Positions 1 to 8,828 of a stretch of DNA of 64,000 nucleotides are shown here, in pieces. The notes under the pieces were generated by a model, which saw only the letters and a list, made by a program, of their open reading frames with translations, searched no databases and had not been told where the DNA came from. The position numbers and the translations under genes were made by a program. Source of the DNA: Ferruginibacter paludis (GTDB lineage: Bacteria; Bacteroidota; Bacteroidia; Chitinophagales; Chitinophagaceae); the NCBI RefSeq assembly GCF_030409685.1, contig NZ_JAUFQJ010000002.1, positions 434,001 through 498,000 on the forward strand, written 5' to 3'. Each line of letters opens with the position of its first letter. Position 1 is the first letter of the stretch.

Positions 1-2262
1 TCCTTTGTCGATATGATGTTCAGGGTTAAAAAGCTGGTTCAGAAAGATAGCAAAGCGGCAGTAAAAGTGTATGAATTGTACCTCAAAAACAATTATAATT
101 TTTCCATCATTCAAAATTTGGCGGATGAATATAAAGAGATGGGACAGGACGCTGACCATCTTGCTACCTTAAAAAAAATCAATACCATGGGGTTGCAGGA
201 TCCCAGAATGATCACCAGCATCAGTAATTATTATATAGAAAAAAGGGAATACGCCAATGCACTGGCCGCTGCCCAAAAAGCGATTGCACTAGCGCCCTCA
301 GTTGGGTTATACTGGCATAATATCGCATCCATTTACGAGCAAATGAACAATACGGAAGATGCTTTGAAAAGTTATAAAAAAGATATTTACTATAACCGCA
401 CCGATTATGATGCAAGAAAAAAAATCAGCGTCTTGTCGAAAAAACTGGAGCTCTATAAGCTGTTGCCTGAAACAGATGTTTATGCACTAATTAAAAAATC
501 TACAATAGATGCTGGATATGATTATACTTATCTGCTGGATGAAAAAGGAGCTGTTTTGTACGATGAAGGGGCGTCTGAGGAATATATAACGTATGTGATA
601 AAAATCAACACTCAAAAGGGCATTGATAACTGGAAAGAAATTAACCTCGCCAGCGGCAATTCACAGTCGATACTGGTGGAAAAATGCGAAGTCGTAAAAG
701 TAAATGGGAGCAAGGTGGCTGCGGAACGTAATGAAGGCACTGCTGTGTTTACCGGTTTGCAAACGGGTGATGCGATTTATGTAAAATATCGGTTGCAGAA
801 TTATGCAACCGGCAGGTTAGGAAGAGCTTTCTGGGATAAGTTTATTTTTAATTCTTTTGCGCCTTCACAAAACGCCCGGTATATTTTAATAGCGCCCAAA
901 GCCTTGGAGCTAAATTACAAATTCAGCAATAATACTGCATCGCCTGTCATAAAAGAGGTGGAAGATTTTAAAGTATATACCTGGGAGCTGAACAATTTGC
1001 CGCCGGTTAAATCAGAGCCGCTGATGCCGCCTTTAAATGACGTTGCCAGTGTACTCCATATTTCAACTATTAAAACATGGGCTGATGTTGCAGGCTGGTA
1101 CAGCGATATATCTTACCAGGATTTGAAAGATAATTTCGAGCTGGAGGCTGCCTATAACGAGATCTTCAGAAACAAAATTGCTGAAAGTAATTTTGCAAAA
1201 GCAAAGCGCATCTATGAATACATCGTAAACAATATACGGTACAGTTCTGTTGCGTTCAGGCAAAATGGCTATGTACCCCAGAATCTTTCAAAAGTGCTGA
1301 ATACAAAATTGGGTGATTGCAAAGATCTCTCTTCACTCTTTGTGGCGCTTACTGCAAGAGCTGGTATCAATGCACAGTTGGTATTAATTGATACACGGAA
1401 TAATGGCATGAAAGACATGGACTTGCCATCTATGGAATTTAATCATTGTATAAGTTTGCTCCATGTTGATGGTAAAGAATATTATATAGAACTTACCGAT
1501 AGCAATCTTCCGTTTGGCAGTTTACCATCTAATTTAAATGGGGCTTTATCTTTAATTATTCCGCTACACGGGCAGAAATCGGAGGCCATTTTACAGCCAC
1601 TGACTGCTGTTAACAGGATGCGGGATGAATCTTTAAGAAAAATTAGATTGTCCTTTTCTGGTAACGATGCAAAACTCAATGTTGAAACAAAAAGATGCGG
1701 AGCAATTGTAAGCGCATGGCGAAACGAGTATGCATCTTTAGGAGCTGAGAAACAGAAAGAATCATTTGAACAAAGTCTCAGTAATGCCAATAAAAATCCG
1801 GTCAAACTGGATACGGTTTCGTTTACAGGACTTGCGGGTAACGGCGATTCTCTAACAATCAAAAGTACCTATACTATCAAGAATGAGTTAGTAGAAGCAG
1901 GGTCTATGAAAATGCTGAAAATTCCTTTCCTGGACGTTGTAGCAACGCTTGAGAGCTTATCAGCCGACAAAAGGGAATATCCGGTTGAATATTGGAATTA
2001 TGAAAATACGGATGTATACGAAACAATAATTGAAGTGCAGGCGCCTTCAGGCAGAAAGCTACTGGAGTGTCCGGCTGATAAAAATTTCAGTTTTAAAAAC
2101 AGTACATATAGTTTAAAATTTATTAGGACTCCAACTTTATTGAAGATTATCAGAAAAGTAAGTCTGAACAGGAACGATATTAAACCGGAAGATTATACAC
2201 TATTTAAGAAATTCTTTAATGATATAGTTGAGATTGAATCTAAATATTTAGTTTTCAAATAA
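1..2262 (+). CDS. TPR / DUF3857 / transglutaminase-like protein (5' partial)
   Basis: The reading frame is open to the window edge (codons Ser-Phe-Val-Asp precede the first Met at 13), so the N-terminus lies outside. Counting from that Met, residues about 1-135 form TPR-like helices. Residues about 165-330 resemble the DUF3857 beta domain. Residues about 395-500 are a transglutaminase-like core with a plausible catalytic triad: Cys436 in GDCKD, His478 in FNHC and Asp496 in ELTD. The remainder is a C-terminal beta-rich domain. This architecture is common in Bacteroidota exported proteins. The intact triad suggests a peptidase or amide-cleaving activity, but the substrate is unknown. Any signal peptide would lie upstream of the window. 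Confidence 0.85.
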   Translation, partial: SFVDMMFRVKKLVQKDSKAAVKVYELYLKNNYNFSIIQNLADEYKEMGQDADHLATLKKINTMGLQDPRMITSISNYYIEKREYANALAAAQKAIALAPSVGLYWHNIASIYEQMNNTEDALKSYKKDIYYNRTDYDARKKISVLSKKLELYKLLPETDVYALIKKSTIDAGYDYTYLLDEKGAVLYDEGASEEYITYVIKINTQKGIDNWKEINLASGNSQSILVEKCEVVKVNGSKVAAERNEGTAVFTGLQTGDAIYVKYRLQNYATGRLGRAFWDKFIFNSFAPSQNARYILIAPKALELNYKFSNNTASPVIKEVEDFKVYTWELNNLPPVKSEPLMPPLNDVASVLHISTIKTWADVAGWYSDISYQDLKDNFELEAAYNEIFRNKIAESNFAKAKRIYEYIVNNIRYSSVAFRQNGYVPQNLSKVLNTKLGDCKDLSSLFVALTARAGINAQLVLIDTRNNGMKDMDLPSMEFNHCISLLHVDGKEYYIELTDSNLPFGSLPSNLNGALSLIIPLHGQKSEAILQPLTAVNRMRDESLRKIRLSFSGNDAKLNVETKRCGAIVSAWRNEYASLGAEKQKESFEQSLSNANKNPVKLDTVSFTGLAGNGDSLTIKSTYTIKNELVEAGSMKMLKIPFLDVVATLESLSADKREYPVEYWNYENTDVYETIIEVQAPSGRKLLECPADKNFSFKNSTYSLKFIRTPTLLKIIRKVSLNRNDIKPEDYTLFKKFFNDIVEIESKYLVFK

Positions 2263-2318
2263 AGCAAAACGTATTTCCAAGGGTGTACAAATCGATATTG
2301 ATTTTGTAAATTTACCTG

Positions 2319-3467
2319 GTGAAAACATCTCCGCAACGCATCATTGCTCATTTTGATCTCGATTCATTTTTTGTTTCGGTAGAGATATTGAATAACCCTG
2401 CGCTGAAAGGCAAGCCGGTTTTTGTTGGTGGTGCGGAAAGGGGAGTAGTTTCTTCTTGCAGTTATGAGGCCCGTAGGTTTGGTATTCATTCGGGCATGCC
2501 ATCAAAAAAGGCATTGCAACTTTGTCCCCAGGCTATTGCAGTGAAAGGGAGTTATTGCGACTACAGCAAATTCAGCCGCTGGGTAACGAATATTATTGCT
2601 TCCAAAGCACCTTTATTCGAAAAAGCTTCGGTAGATGAATTTTATTTAGACCTTACCGGAATGGACACTTTTTTTAATCCCCTGCAATGGACGATTAATT
2701 TAAGGCAGCAAATCATTGATGAAACACAGCTGCCCATTTCGTTTGGAATGGGTAGTAACAAAATGATTGCAAAGATGGCTACCAATGAGGCTAAGCCAAA
2801 TGGTTACCTTCAGGTTCCTTTCGGAAAAGAAAAGGAATTTTTATCTTCACTGCCCGTGAATAAAATACCCGGCGTGGGCGAACAGACACACGCGGTATTG
2901 AAAGCCATGGGCATTTTTACCATCAACGACATCAGTCTTAAGACGAAAGAAGAACTGGAAAAAGGATTGGGTAAATGGGGCACGGAGTTATGGAATAAAA
3001 GTTTTGGATTACACAACAGCGAAGTAAGAGCCTGCCGCGAAGCCAAATCCATCTCCAGTGAAAATACCTTTCATGAAAATAAAACCGATCTTGTTTTTTT
3101 AATGAGCGAACTGGTTAGACTTACAGAAAAAATAGCCTTCGATTTACGCCAGGATGGAAAGGTAGCTGGATGTGTGGCGGTAAAAATCAGGTACCCCGAT
3201 TTTGAGACTTCTTCCCAGCAGGCGTCAATTCCCTTAACCTGTGCAGATGATGAAATTATCCCGGTGGTAAAGGAATTGTTTCATAAGCTTTATCGAAAAG
3301 GCAAGCCGGTAAGGTTATTGGGGGTTCGTTTAAGTGAACTGGCGAACGAAGTAGTGCAGGCTAGTTTGTTCAACGATATTGAACGTAAAAATGACCTTTA
3401 TAAAGCCATTGATGACGTGAAAAACCGCTTTGGGAAATTGAAGTTGAAACGTGCTTCTTCGGGTTAA
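2319..3467 (+). CDS. dinB: DNA polymerase IV (Y-family translesion polymerase)
   Basis: This 382-residue protein copies damaged DNA with low fidelity. The palm-domain carboxylates are visible: DLDSFF near residues 13-18 and SVDEFYLD with Asp106 and Glu107. A helix-hairpin-helix segment (INKIPGVGEQT-like, about residue 180) and a little-finger domain follow, and the length is normal for DinB. The start is a GTG at 2319, placed just before the conserved N-terminal strand, and no ATG fits better. The extreme C-terminus (QASLFNDI) resembles a beta-clamp-binding motif (QxxLF), as expected for the family. It stands alone between the transglutaminase protein and the Rrf2 regulator, and I see no LexA-type box. 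Confidence 0.95.
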   Translation: MKTSPQRIIAHFDLDSFFVSVEILNNPALKGKPVFVGGAERGVVSSCSYEARRFGIHSGMPSKKALQLCPQAIAVKGSYCDYSKFSRWVTNIIASKAPLFEKASVDEFYLDLTGMDTFFNPLQWTINLRQQIIDETQLPISFGMGSNKMIAKMATNEAKPNGYLQVPFGKEKEFLSSLPVNKIPGVGEQTHAVLKAMGIFTINDISLKTKEELEKGLGKWGTELWNKSFGLHNSEVRACREAKSISSENTFHENKTDLVFLMSELVRLTEKIAFDLRQDGKVAGCVAVKIRYPDFETSSQQASIPLTCADDEIIPVVKELFHKLYRKGKPVRLLGVRLSELANEVVQASLFNDIERKNDLYKAIDDVKNRFGKLKLKRASSG

Positions 3468-3537
3468 TTGATCGCATTAATTTTAATCACGAATGAGATG
3501 AATCGTGGCTTTGCGATAATAATATCAAACGCACAAA

Positions 3538-3975
3538 TTACCCTCCTTTAGCGGATGGGGGATCAGCTCTATCTATTAATTCAACCAATGTTTTCTTTTC
3601 CAGAATTTTCAGTGTAGCGTCCCGTGTAATTTGCATGGCTTTATTTAACCCACAGGTAGCTTCATCACAATCTTTGCATTTTTCATAAAAATTAATGCTC
3701 ACGCAGGGCAACATCGCAATAGGGCCACCCACCAACCTGATAGCCTGGGCAAGGGTGGTTTTTTTGGGAGATTCAACCAGGTAGTAACCGCCTCCTTTGC
3801 CTTTTTTGCTCTCCAGTACACCTGCCTGTTTGAGCTCCAGCAATATTGTTTCCAGGAACTTAATCGGAATCTTTTTCTTCTTCGAAATATCTGAAATTAA
3901 TACTGGCCCCTCGCCATATCTGCCCGCCAGGTAACCGAGCGCCTTAAGCGCATATTGGGTTTTTTTTGATAACAT
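3538..3975 (-). CDS. Rrf2-family transcriptional regulator with a cysteine cluster
   Basis: A winged-helix repressor-like protein of 145 residues, starting at the ATG at 3975 (MLSKKTQYALKAL); the open frame to 4014 only adds a hydrophobic non-family extension. Residues 1-70 form the winged helix, including the wing KKGKGGGYYL. Four cysteines (91, 100, 103, 108) sit where IscR and NsrR carry Fe-S ligands, with spacing C-x8-C-x2-C-x4-C, so an Fe-S or thiol-based sensor of iron, oxidants or NO is plausible. It is divergent from a 1-Cys peroxiredoxin with a dyad between them, which suggests it controls that gene and itself. Known: Rrf2 proteins bind dyads. Inferred: the target. Confidence 0.9.
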   Translation of the reverse strand: MLSKKTQYALKALGYLAGRYGEGPVLISDISKKKKIPIKFLETILLELKQAGVLESKKGKGGGYYLVESPKKTTLAQAIRLVGGPIAMLPCVSINFYEKCKDCDEATCGLNKAMQITRDATLKILEKKTLVELIDRADPPSAKGG

Positions 3976-4019
3976 GGAAGAAAGGTACCTAAAATAAAAA
4001 AAATAAAAAAACAAAATTA

Positions 4020-4055
4020 AGTCTACTTGATTGATAGACTATTATTGTATATTTG
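4020..4055 (+). promoter_or_regulatory. Peroxiredoxin promoter with overlapping 6-bp dyad (candidate Rrf2 operator)
   Basis: A perfect inverted repeat AGTCTA-N9-TAGACT spans 4020-4040. It encloses a TTG (4027-4029) that lies 18 bp before a Bacteroidota -7 box TATATTTG (4048-4055). A repressor on the dyad would therefore cover the -33 region of the peroxiredoxin gene. On the other strand CAAAATTA (4012-4019) reads as a -7 box for the Rrf2 gene. Confidence 0.6.
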
Positions 4056-4074
4056 TACCCTAAAATTATTTATT

Positions 4075-4713
4075 ATGAGCCTACGTTTAGGGGATACAGC
4101 CCCCAATTTTACAGCAAAAACATCTCTCGGTGAAATTAATTTTTATGATTACCTAGGCGATTCCTGGGGTATTTTATTTTCTCACCCGGCCGACTATACA
4201 CCGGTTTGCACAACTGAACTGGGCCGTACCGCAGCTTTAAAAAGTGAATTTGATAAACGTAATGTAAAAGTGCTCGCTTTAAGTGTAGATCCTGTGGACA
4301 AGCATTTGGGTTGGATTGGCGATATAAACGAAACCCAGCACGTATCGGTAGAGTTTCCCATTATTGCAGATGATGACCGCAAGGTTTCTGAGTTGTATGA
4401 TTTTATACACCCCAATGCTTCTGCTACCGCTACAGTGAGGTCACTGGTGATTATTGCACCGGATAAAACGGTTAAATTGATTATTACTTACCCTGCATCT
4501 ACGGGCAGAAACTTTGTTGAAGTTTTAAGAGTAATCGATTCCCTTCAATTAACTGCCAACTACAGTGTAGCAACACCTGCCAACTGGAAACAAGGCGAAA
4601 ATGTAATTGTGGTTCCATCTATCAGCACTGCTGATGCGATCAAGAAATTTCCAAAAGGAGTTGAAGAAATTAAGCCTTACTTGCGTTATACTCCACAACC
4701 TGATTTAAACTAG
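4075..4713 (+). CDS. 1-Cys peroxiredoxin (Prx6 type)
   Basis: A 212-residue thiol peroxidase that reduces H2O2 and alkyl hydroperoxides in the cytosol. The peroxidatic Cys45 sits in PVCTTE, preceded by SHPADYT. The long C-terminal arm typical of Prx6 (about residues 150-212, ending in KPYLRYTPQP) is present, and no resolving Cys is seen at the 2-Cys position. The ATG at 4075 is chosen over an in-frame TTG at 4027 because the latter lies inside the promoter. The divergent Rrf2 regulator suggests redox-responsive control. The gene ends at a hairpin shared with the convergent pseudouridine synthase. Confidence 0.95.
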   Translation: MSLRLGDTAPNFTAKTSLGEINFYDYLGDSWGILFSHPADYTPVCTTELGRTAALKSEFDKRNVKVLALSVDPVDKHLGWIGDINETQHVSVEFPIIADDDRKVSELYDFIHPNASATATVRSLVIIAPDKTVKLIITYPASTGRNFVEVLRVIDSLQLTANYSVATPANWKQGENVIVVPSISTADAIKKFPKGVEEIKPYLRYTPQPDLN

Positions 4714-4731
4714 GTTTTGGTTTTTATTTAT

Positions 4732-4765
4732 ATAGTAAGAGCCACTGGAAAGTGGCTCTTACTAT
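4732..4765. terminator. Bidirectional hairpin terminator between convergent genes
   Basis: A perfect 15-bp stem (4732-4746 with 4751-4765) and a GGAA loop. On the plus strand a run of eight T follows at 4773-4780. The right arm contains the TAG stop of the minus-strand pseudouridine synthase, so one hairpin serves both genes. Confidence 0.85.
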
Positions 4766-5556
4766 TGTCTGTTTTTTTTAAGTTGCTGTATCAATGCCCG
4801 CATATCCTTTGGCAATTCTGCAACAAGGTCAAATGCTTTGCCCTGTTCATCCGTAAATTTCAATTCGTAACTATGCAGCGCCACCCTGTTCAGCATGGGC
4901 CGTTCTTCCTGGTCGTGCTTGCTCAATTTAAATCTCTTTTTGATGTCGGAGAGCATGACTGGCTTACCATCACCATACAAAGGATCGCATACAATTGGAT
5001 GGCCCATATTTTTTGAATGCACTCTTATCTGGTGGGTACGGCCGGTATGCAATTGAAATTTTACAAGGGAATATTTCCCTAAGTTTTCCTGCATTTCATA
5101 TTCCGTTAAAGAAGGCTTACCATTTTTATTGACTACCATCTGGCCTTTAAATACAGGATGCTCCATAATGGACGCTTCAATTTTACCGGTATTGCCAGCA
5201 GGTAATCCATGTACCAAACCGAGGTAATATTTTTCCATCGCCTTTTCTTCAAACAGCTTTGAAAAGTATTTATGTGTTTCGGCATCTTTGGCAAACAGAA
5301 TAATGCCACTTGTTTCACGGTCTAATCTATGTATGGTGAATATACTCCCATATTTTTCTATCAGCTTGTCTTTTAGGGAAGCTTCAGATTGCATCCTGTC
5401 AGGAATGGAAAGTACACCAGCTGGTTTATTCAACGCAATAAAATGATCATTTTCAAACAGTGTAATTGCGCTTAAATCTTTCAATAAACCTGCGGATGCC
5501 GGTTTTGTTGAAACGGTTGATTGCTTTTCGTTGCCGGGTACATTTTCGTTAGTCAT
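4762..5556 (-). CDS. RluA-family 23S rRNA/tRNA pseudouridine synthase
   Basis: A 264-residue enzyme that isomerises uridine to pseudouridine in structured RNA. The catalytic motif HRLDRETSG carries the active-site Asp, and the later strand motif GRTHQIRVH is also present. No S4 domain is evident, so this is a short RluA/RluC-like member whose target uridine cannot be named. The ATG at 5556 overlaps the last eight bases (ATGACTAA) of the upstream RsuA-type synthase, which points to translational coupling. The longer frame to 5610 would extend deeply into the neighbour and is less likely. Confidence 0.9.
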   Translation of the reverse strand: MTNENVPGNEKQSTVSTKPASAGLLKDLSAITLFENDHFIALNKPAGVLSIPDRMQSEASLKDKLIEKYGSIFTIHRLDRETSGIILFAKDAETHKYFSKLFEEKAMEKYYLGLVHGLPAGNTGKIEASIMEHPVFKGQMVVNKNGKPSLTEYEMQENLGKYSLVKFQLHTGRTHQIRVHSKNMGHPIVCDPLYGDGKPVMLSDIKKRFKLSKHDQEERPMLNRVALHSYELKFTDEQGKAFDLVAELPKDMRALIQQLKKNRQ

Positions 5557-6688
5557 CAGCAATACTGTTGGATAAAGGTTTAGCAGGAATAATCTTTTTG
5601 TGCGATGCATTCAGGTACTTTAACAAGCGCACTTCCTTCTCGCTTAAAAAACGCCATTTGCCGCGTTCAACGTTTTTCTTTGTGAGGGTAGCATACATCA
5701 CCCGGTCAAGTGCTTTTACATCATAGCCCAGGTGTTCGAAAATGCGTCGTACAATGCGGTTGCGGCCACTGTGTATCTCAATACCGATAATCGATTTATC
5801 TTTTGCATCGGCATAAGCTAAAGAATCGGCCTTTATTTCGCCATCCTCTAATTTTACCCCATTTAATATCTTGTCAAAATCTGCCCTGGTAAGATTTTTA
5901 TCCAACCTTGCTTCATATACTTTAGTAATATTATAGCTGGGGTGAGAAAGTTTTTGCGTCAATTCGCCATCGTTGGTAAGCAATAAAACACCAGACGTAT
6001 TTCTGTCCAGTCGTCCAACCGGATAGATTCTTTCTGTTGTAGCCATTTTAGTAAGTTGCAACACCGTTTTTCTTCCCTGCGGATCGTCTGTTGTAGTGAT
6101 ATAATCCTTGGGCTTATTCAGTAAAATGTACACCAGGTTTTTGCTGACAAATAACTTTTTGCCGTTGAATTTTACATCATCCCTCTCAGAAACTTTAAAA
6201 GCCGGTTCAATCACCACTGTATCATTTACTTTTACTTTTCCATCTTTTATAAGGGTTACAGCATCTCTTCTGCTGCACACGCCGCAGTGAGCTAAAAATT
6301 TATTGAGCGGCATTAAAGCAGTGCTGACTGCTGCGGGTTTGCTACCAACGGTTTTAACAGGCGCTTTGACAACAGGCGGCGCATATTCCTTTTTTATACC
6401 TGCTATTTTTACAGCTTGCTCAAAATTATTTTCAATTGAAGCGATCTTCTCTTCTTTTTTATGCTGAATGGTTTTTGTACCGGCAGCACCTGCAGTTTTT
6501 TTTGTGGATGCCGAAGTTTCTATTGGAGCATTTCTGGCTGCGGCTTTTAGTCTTCTTTTTTCTTCAAAACGTTTGTCGATGGCGATCGCACGTTCTTTTT
6601 TTGCCTTCTTTTTAGCCTGCTTGAATTCTTCTTTAATTACACTGTTCTTTTTTTTAGCAACAAATTGCTGGAAGTGTGCCTGACTCAT
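5549..6688 (-). CDS. RsuA/RluB-family pseudouridine synthase with Lys-rich N-terminal extension
   Basis: A 379-residue enzyme. Residues about 1-125 are a low-complexity Lys/Ala-rich extension absent from short RluB proteins. An S4 RNA-binding domain follows (about 130-175, LNKFLAHCGVCSRRDA), then the catalytic domain with GRLDRNTSGVLLLTNDG (about 222-238), which carries the active-site Asp. RluB modifies 23S rRNA near the peptidyl transferase centre, and a similar role is inferred. The basic tail probably adds nonspecific RNA affinity. It is the first gene of a two-gene operon with the overlapping RluA-type enzyme. Confidence 0.92.
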   Translation of the reverse strand: MSQAHFQQFVAKKKNSVIKEEFKQAKKKAKKERAIAIDKRFEEKRRLKAAARNAPIETSASTKKTAGAAGTKTIQHKKEEKIASIENNFEQAVKIAGIKKEYAPPVVKAPVKTVGSKPAAVSTALMPLNKFLAHCGVCSRRDAVTLIKDGKVKVNDTVVIEPAFKVSERDDVKFNGKKLFVSKNLVYILLNKPKDYITTTDDPQGRKTVLQLTKMATTERIYPVGRLDRNTSGVLLLTNDGELTQKLSHPSYNITKVYEARLDKNLTRADFDKILNGVKLEDGEIKADSLAYADAKDKSIIGIEIHSGRNRIVRRIFEHLGYDVKALDRVMYATLTKKNVERGKWRFLSEKEVRLLKYLNASHKKIIPAKPLSNSIADD

Positions 6689-6906
6689 ATTATGTAGATT
6701 TTTACTGTTGTTTCAACAGGAATGAAGTACAAAGATAAGGAAAAGCCCTTGCCCCCAAGTTAAAAATCAGGATGAGTCTATAGCCTCATACCGCAAATGC
6801 CGACTTCCCAATTCAGTTTAATATTTTAAAGTAATAGAAGGAGATTCTTTAAATAACCCTCTAACTTAGGTAAATGGCGCCAAAATGCTTCCTTCGGGGA
6901 AGCAGC

Positions 6907-6933
6907 AAAAAAAAGCGCAACTTTTGGTTGCGC
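6907..6933 (-). terminator. Rho-independent terminator of the LTxxQ-protein gene
   Basis: A perfect 7-bp stem (6915-6921 with 6927-6933; GCGCAAC/GTTGCGC on the plus strand), followed on the minus strand by eight T (6914-6907). It lies 28 bp past the stop codon. Confidence 0.9.
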
Positions 6934-6960
6934 CGATGTTTTCAAAGGGAGTAAGCTTGA

Positions 6961-7581
6961 TTATTTTGCCTGCCGTTTTTCTATCCGGTTTTTCTTTAGC
7001 TCTTCTATTTTACTGATTTGTTCAGGCGTCAAAATGCTTTTTAAATTGGTTTGTGTTTCCGCTTTCAATGCCATCAATTTTTCTTTTTTTTCGGTGCGGC
7101 TTAACTGGTCATCTTCCCTGATAGCTTTGGCTTTGGCATGTACGGCCTCGTTGCCGGATTTGATTTTGGCTAACTGGTCATCGGATAAATTCAGCTTGGT
7201 TTTCATTTTATCAAGCCGTTTAGCTGCCATTGCTTCACGCTTTGACTCGTGGTCTTTTTTTAGCTGCTCCAGTTTGTTTTTTTGCTCTGAGGTCAAAATG
7301 GCCATCATCTTTTCCTTTTGCTCTTTGCGCAATGCGCTTTTTTTATCCCTGGATTCCTTTACAGTAATATTCTCATTTTTATTCAGTTCCAGCCATTGTT
7401 TTTGGTAGCTGTCGCGGTTGGCTTTCAACAGTTGCTGCTGATCAGCCGTAAGATTTAATTCCTGCATCATCATTCCATGTTTGTGCGGATGATGAAAGCG
7501 TTTCATGTTTGGAGTTTCCTGTGCACTGGCACTGAATATAAAACTGGCCAAAGCCAGCATACCTGCTGCTATCTTTTTCAT
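6961..7581 (-). CDS. Periplasmic Spy/CpxP-like LTxxQ-motif protein
   Basis: A 206-residue exported protein with a signal peptide (MKKIAAGMLALASFIFSASA, cleavage before QETP) and a highly charged, almost entirely helical mature part. LTxxQ-type motifs occur four times (LTADQ, LTSEQ, LSDDQ, LTPEQ), the hallmark of the Spy/CpxP chaperone fold, here apparently duplicated in tandem. A His/Met-rich segment (HHPHKHGMMM, about residues 30-39) could bind copper or another metal. Known: Spy-like proteins act as periplasmic chaperones or metal-stress sensors. Function here is inferred only. It is monocistronic with its own terminator. Confidence 0.8.
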   Translation of the reverse strand: MKKIAAGMLALASFIFSASAQETPNMKRFHHPHKHGMMMQELNLTADQQQLLKANRDSYQKQWLELNKNENITVKESRDKKSALRKEQKEKMMAILTSEQKNKLEQLKKDHESKREAMAAKRLDKMKTKLNLSDDQLAKIKSGNEAVHAKAKAIREDDQLSRTEKKEKLMALKAETQTNLKSILTPEQISKIEELKKNRIEKRQAK

Positions 7582-7749
7582 ACTTATTTTTTTATTTGTA
7601 CAAAAGGATAGACATGCAGCTGCGACCGAAGTTTAATCAGGAATTTTAATGGTATGTTAAAGGAAAACATCGATGGTTAATATGAAAATCATAGTCTCTC
7701 CAACCGATCCTATTTGCGGGCAAAAATCAGCCATCAGACATTGTAGCTG

Positions 7750-8793
7750 TTATCCTTTGTTGGCAAGCTGCCCGCAGGCCGCATCAATATCTTTACCGCG
7801 GCTTCTTCTCACACGGACGTTTACCCTGTGTTTAACAAGAAAATCGGTGAACCTTTGTGTAGCATCTTCATCAGGTTTAGTAAACTTAGCACCTGAGATA
7901 GGGTTGTATTCTATTACATTGATTAGATGGGTAGGTATCTGGCGATAAATTTTGATCAGCGCTTCGGCATCTTCCTGGCTGTCGTTTACATCTTTAAAAA
8001 GAATGTATTCCAGCGTGATGTCGTTCTTCGTTTTATCGTAAAAATAGTTGAGCGCCTCCACCAAAGCAGCAATATTATTGGTTTCATTGATGGGCATTAT
8101 CTGGTTGCGTTTTTTATCATCGGCGGCGTGTAAAGAAAGCGCCAGGTTAAAACGTACTTTGTCATCTCCAAGTTGTTTGATCATTTTGGAAACACCAGCC
8201 GTGGAAACCGTAATTCGCTTGGGGCTCATCGCCATCCCATCATTGGCAATCAACCGGTCGATGGCTTTTAAAACATTTTTATAATTCAGTAAAGGTTCCC
8301 CCATGCCCATGAACACTACATTCGACAGTTTCTTGTCAAATGTCTTTTCACTTTGCTGATTCAGTAAAGCCACCTGGTTATATATTTCATCATAGTCAAG
8401 GTTTCTTTTTCGCTCCATTGTGCCAGTAGCACAAAACTTACAACTTAAGCTACAACCAATTTGTGACGAAACGCAGGCCGTATTTCGTTTTTCAGTAGGT
8501 ATCAGTACCCCTTCAATCATATGGCCGTCAAAAGTCATAAAACGTGACTTAACAGTACCATCGCTACTGAATTGCGTAGCATTTACAGAGAGCGCCGGCA
8601 TTGTAAAATTTTCGGTCATTTTTAACCGCAAATCTTTTGACAGGTCTGTCATCTCCTCGAAACTTTGCGCACCTTTTTTCCATATCCATTCATACACTTG
8701 TTTAGTACGAAATTTCTTTTCGCCGATACGTTCAAAATATTTAGCTAATTCCTCCAACCCCAGGTGACGTATGTTTTGTTTAGTTGCTGTCAT
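7750..8793 (-). CDS. rlmN: 23S rRNA (adenine-2503-C2)-methyltransferase / tRNA A37 C2-methyltransferase
   Basis: A 347-residue radical-SAM enzyme that methylates C2 of A2503 in 23S rRNA and, in several bacteria, A37 of tRNAs. The CxxxCxxC cluster motif is CSLSCKFC. A C-terminal cysteine in the AACGQLANKG segment is the second catalytic Cys of the family. Length and N-terminal helices are typical, and the Cys pattern fits RlmN rather than the resistance enzyme Cfr, with the housekeeping context agreeing. The ATG lies immediately downstream of a consensus promoter, so the mRNA is leaderless or nearly so. Confidence 0.97.
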   Translation of the reverse strand: MTATKQNIRHLGLEELAKYFERIGEKKFRTKQVYEWIWKKGAQSFEEMTDLSKDLRLKMTENFTMPALSVNATQFSSDGTVKSRFMTFDGHMIEGVLIPTEKRNTACVSSQIGCSLSCKFCATGTMERKRNLDYDEIYNQVALLNQQSEKTFDKKLSNVVFMGMGEPLLNYKNVLKAIDRLIANDGMAMSPKRITVSTAGVSKMIKQLGDDKVRFNLALSLHAADDKKRNQIMPINETNNIAALVEALNYFYDKTKNDITLEYILFKDVNDSQEDAEALIKIYRQIPTHLINVIEYNPISGAKFTKPDEDATQRFTDFLVKHRVNVRVRRSRGKDIDAACGQLANKG

Positions 8794-8797
8794 TTTG

Positions 8798-8828
8798 CAA
8801 AGATACCGTAACTAAATTTATCGCCCAA
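8798..8828 (-). promoter_or_regulatory. Promoter of rlmN, giving an almost leaderless mRNA
   Basis: On the minus strand a -33 TTG (8828-8826) and a consensus -7 box TATCTTTG (8805-8798) are separated by 20 bp. The ATG at 8793 begins only four bases after the -7 box, so transcription should start at or very near the start codon. Confidence 0.65.

Noticed and set aside
1..12. First ATG at 13 as the true start of the transglutaminase-like gene
   Set aside because: The frame remains open to the window edge and the domain order expects an N-terminal signal and further TPRs upstream.
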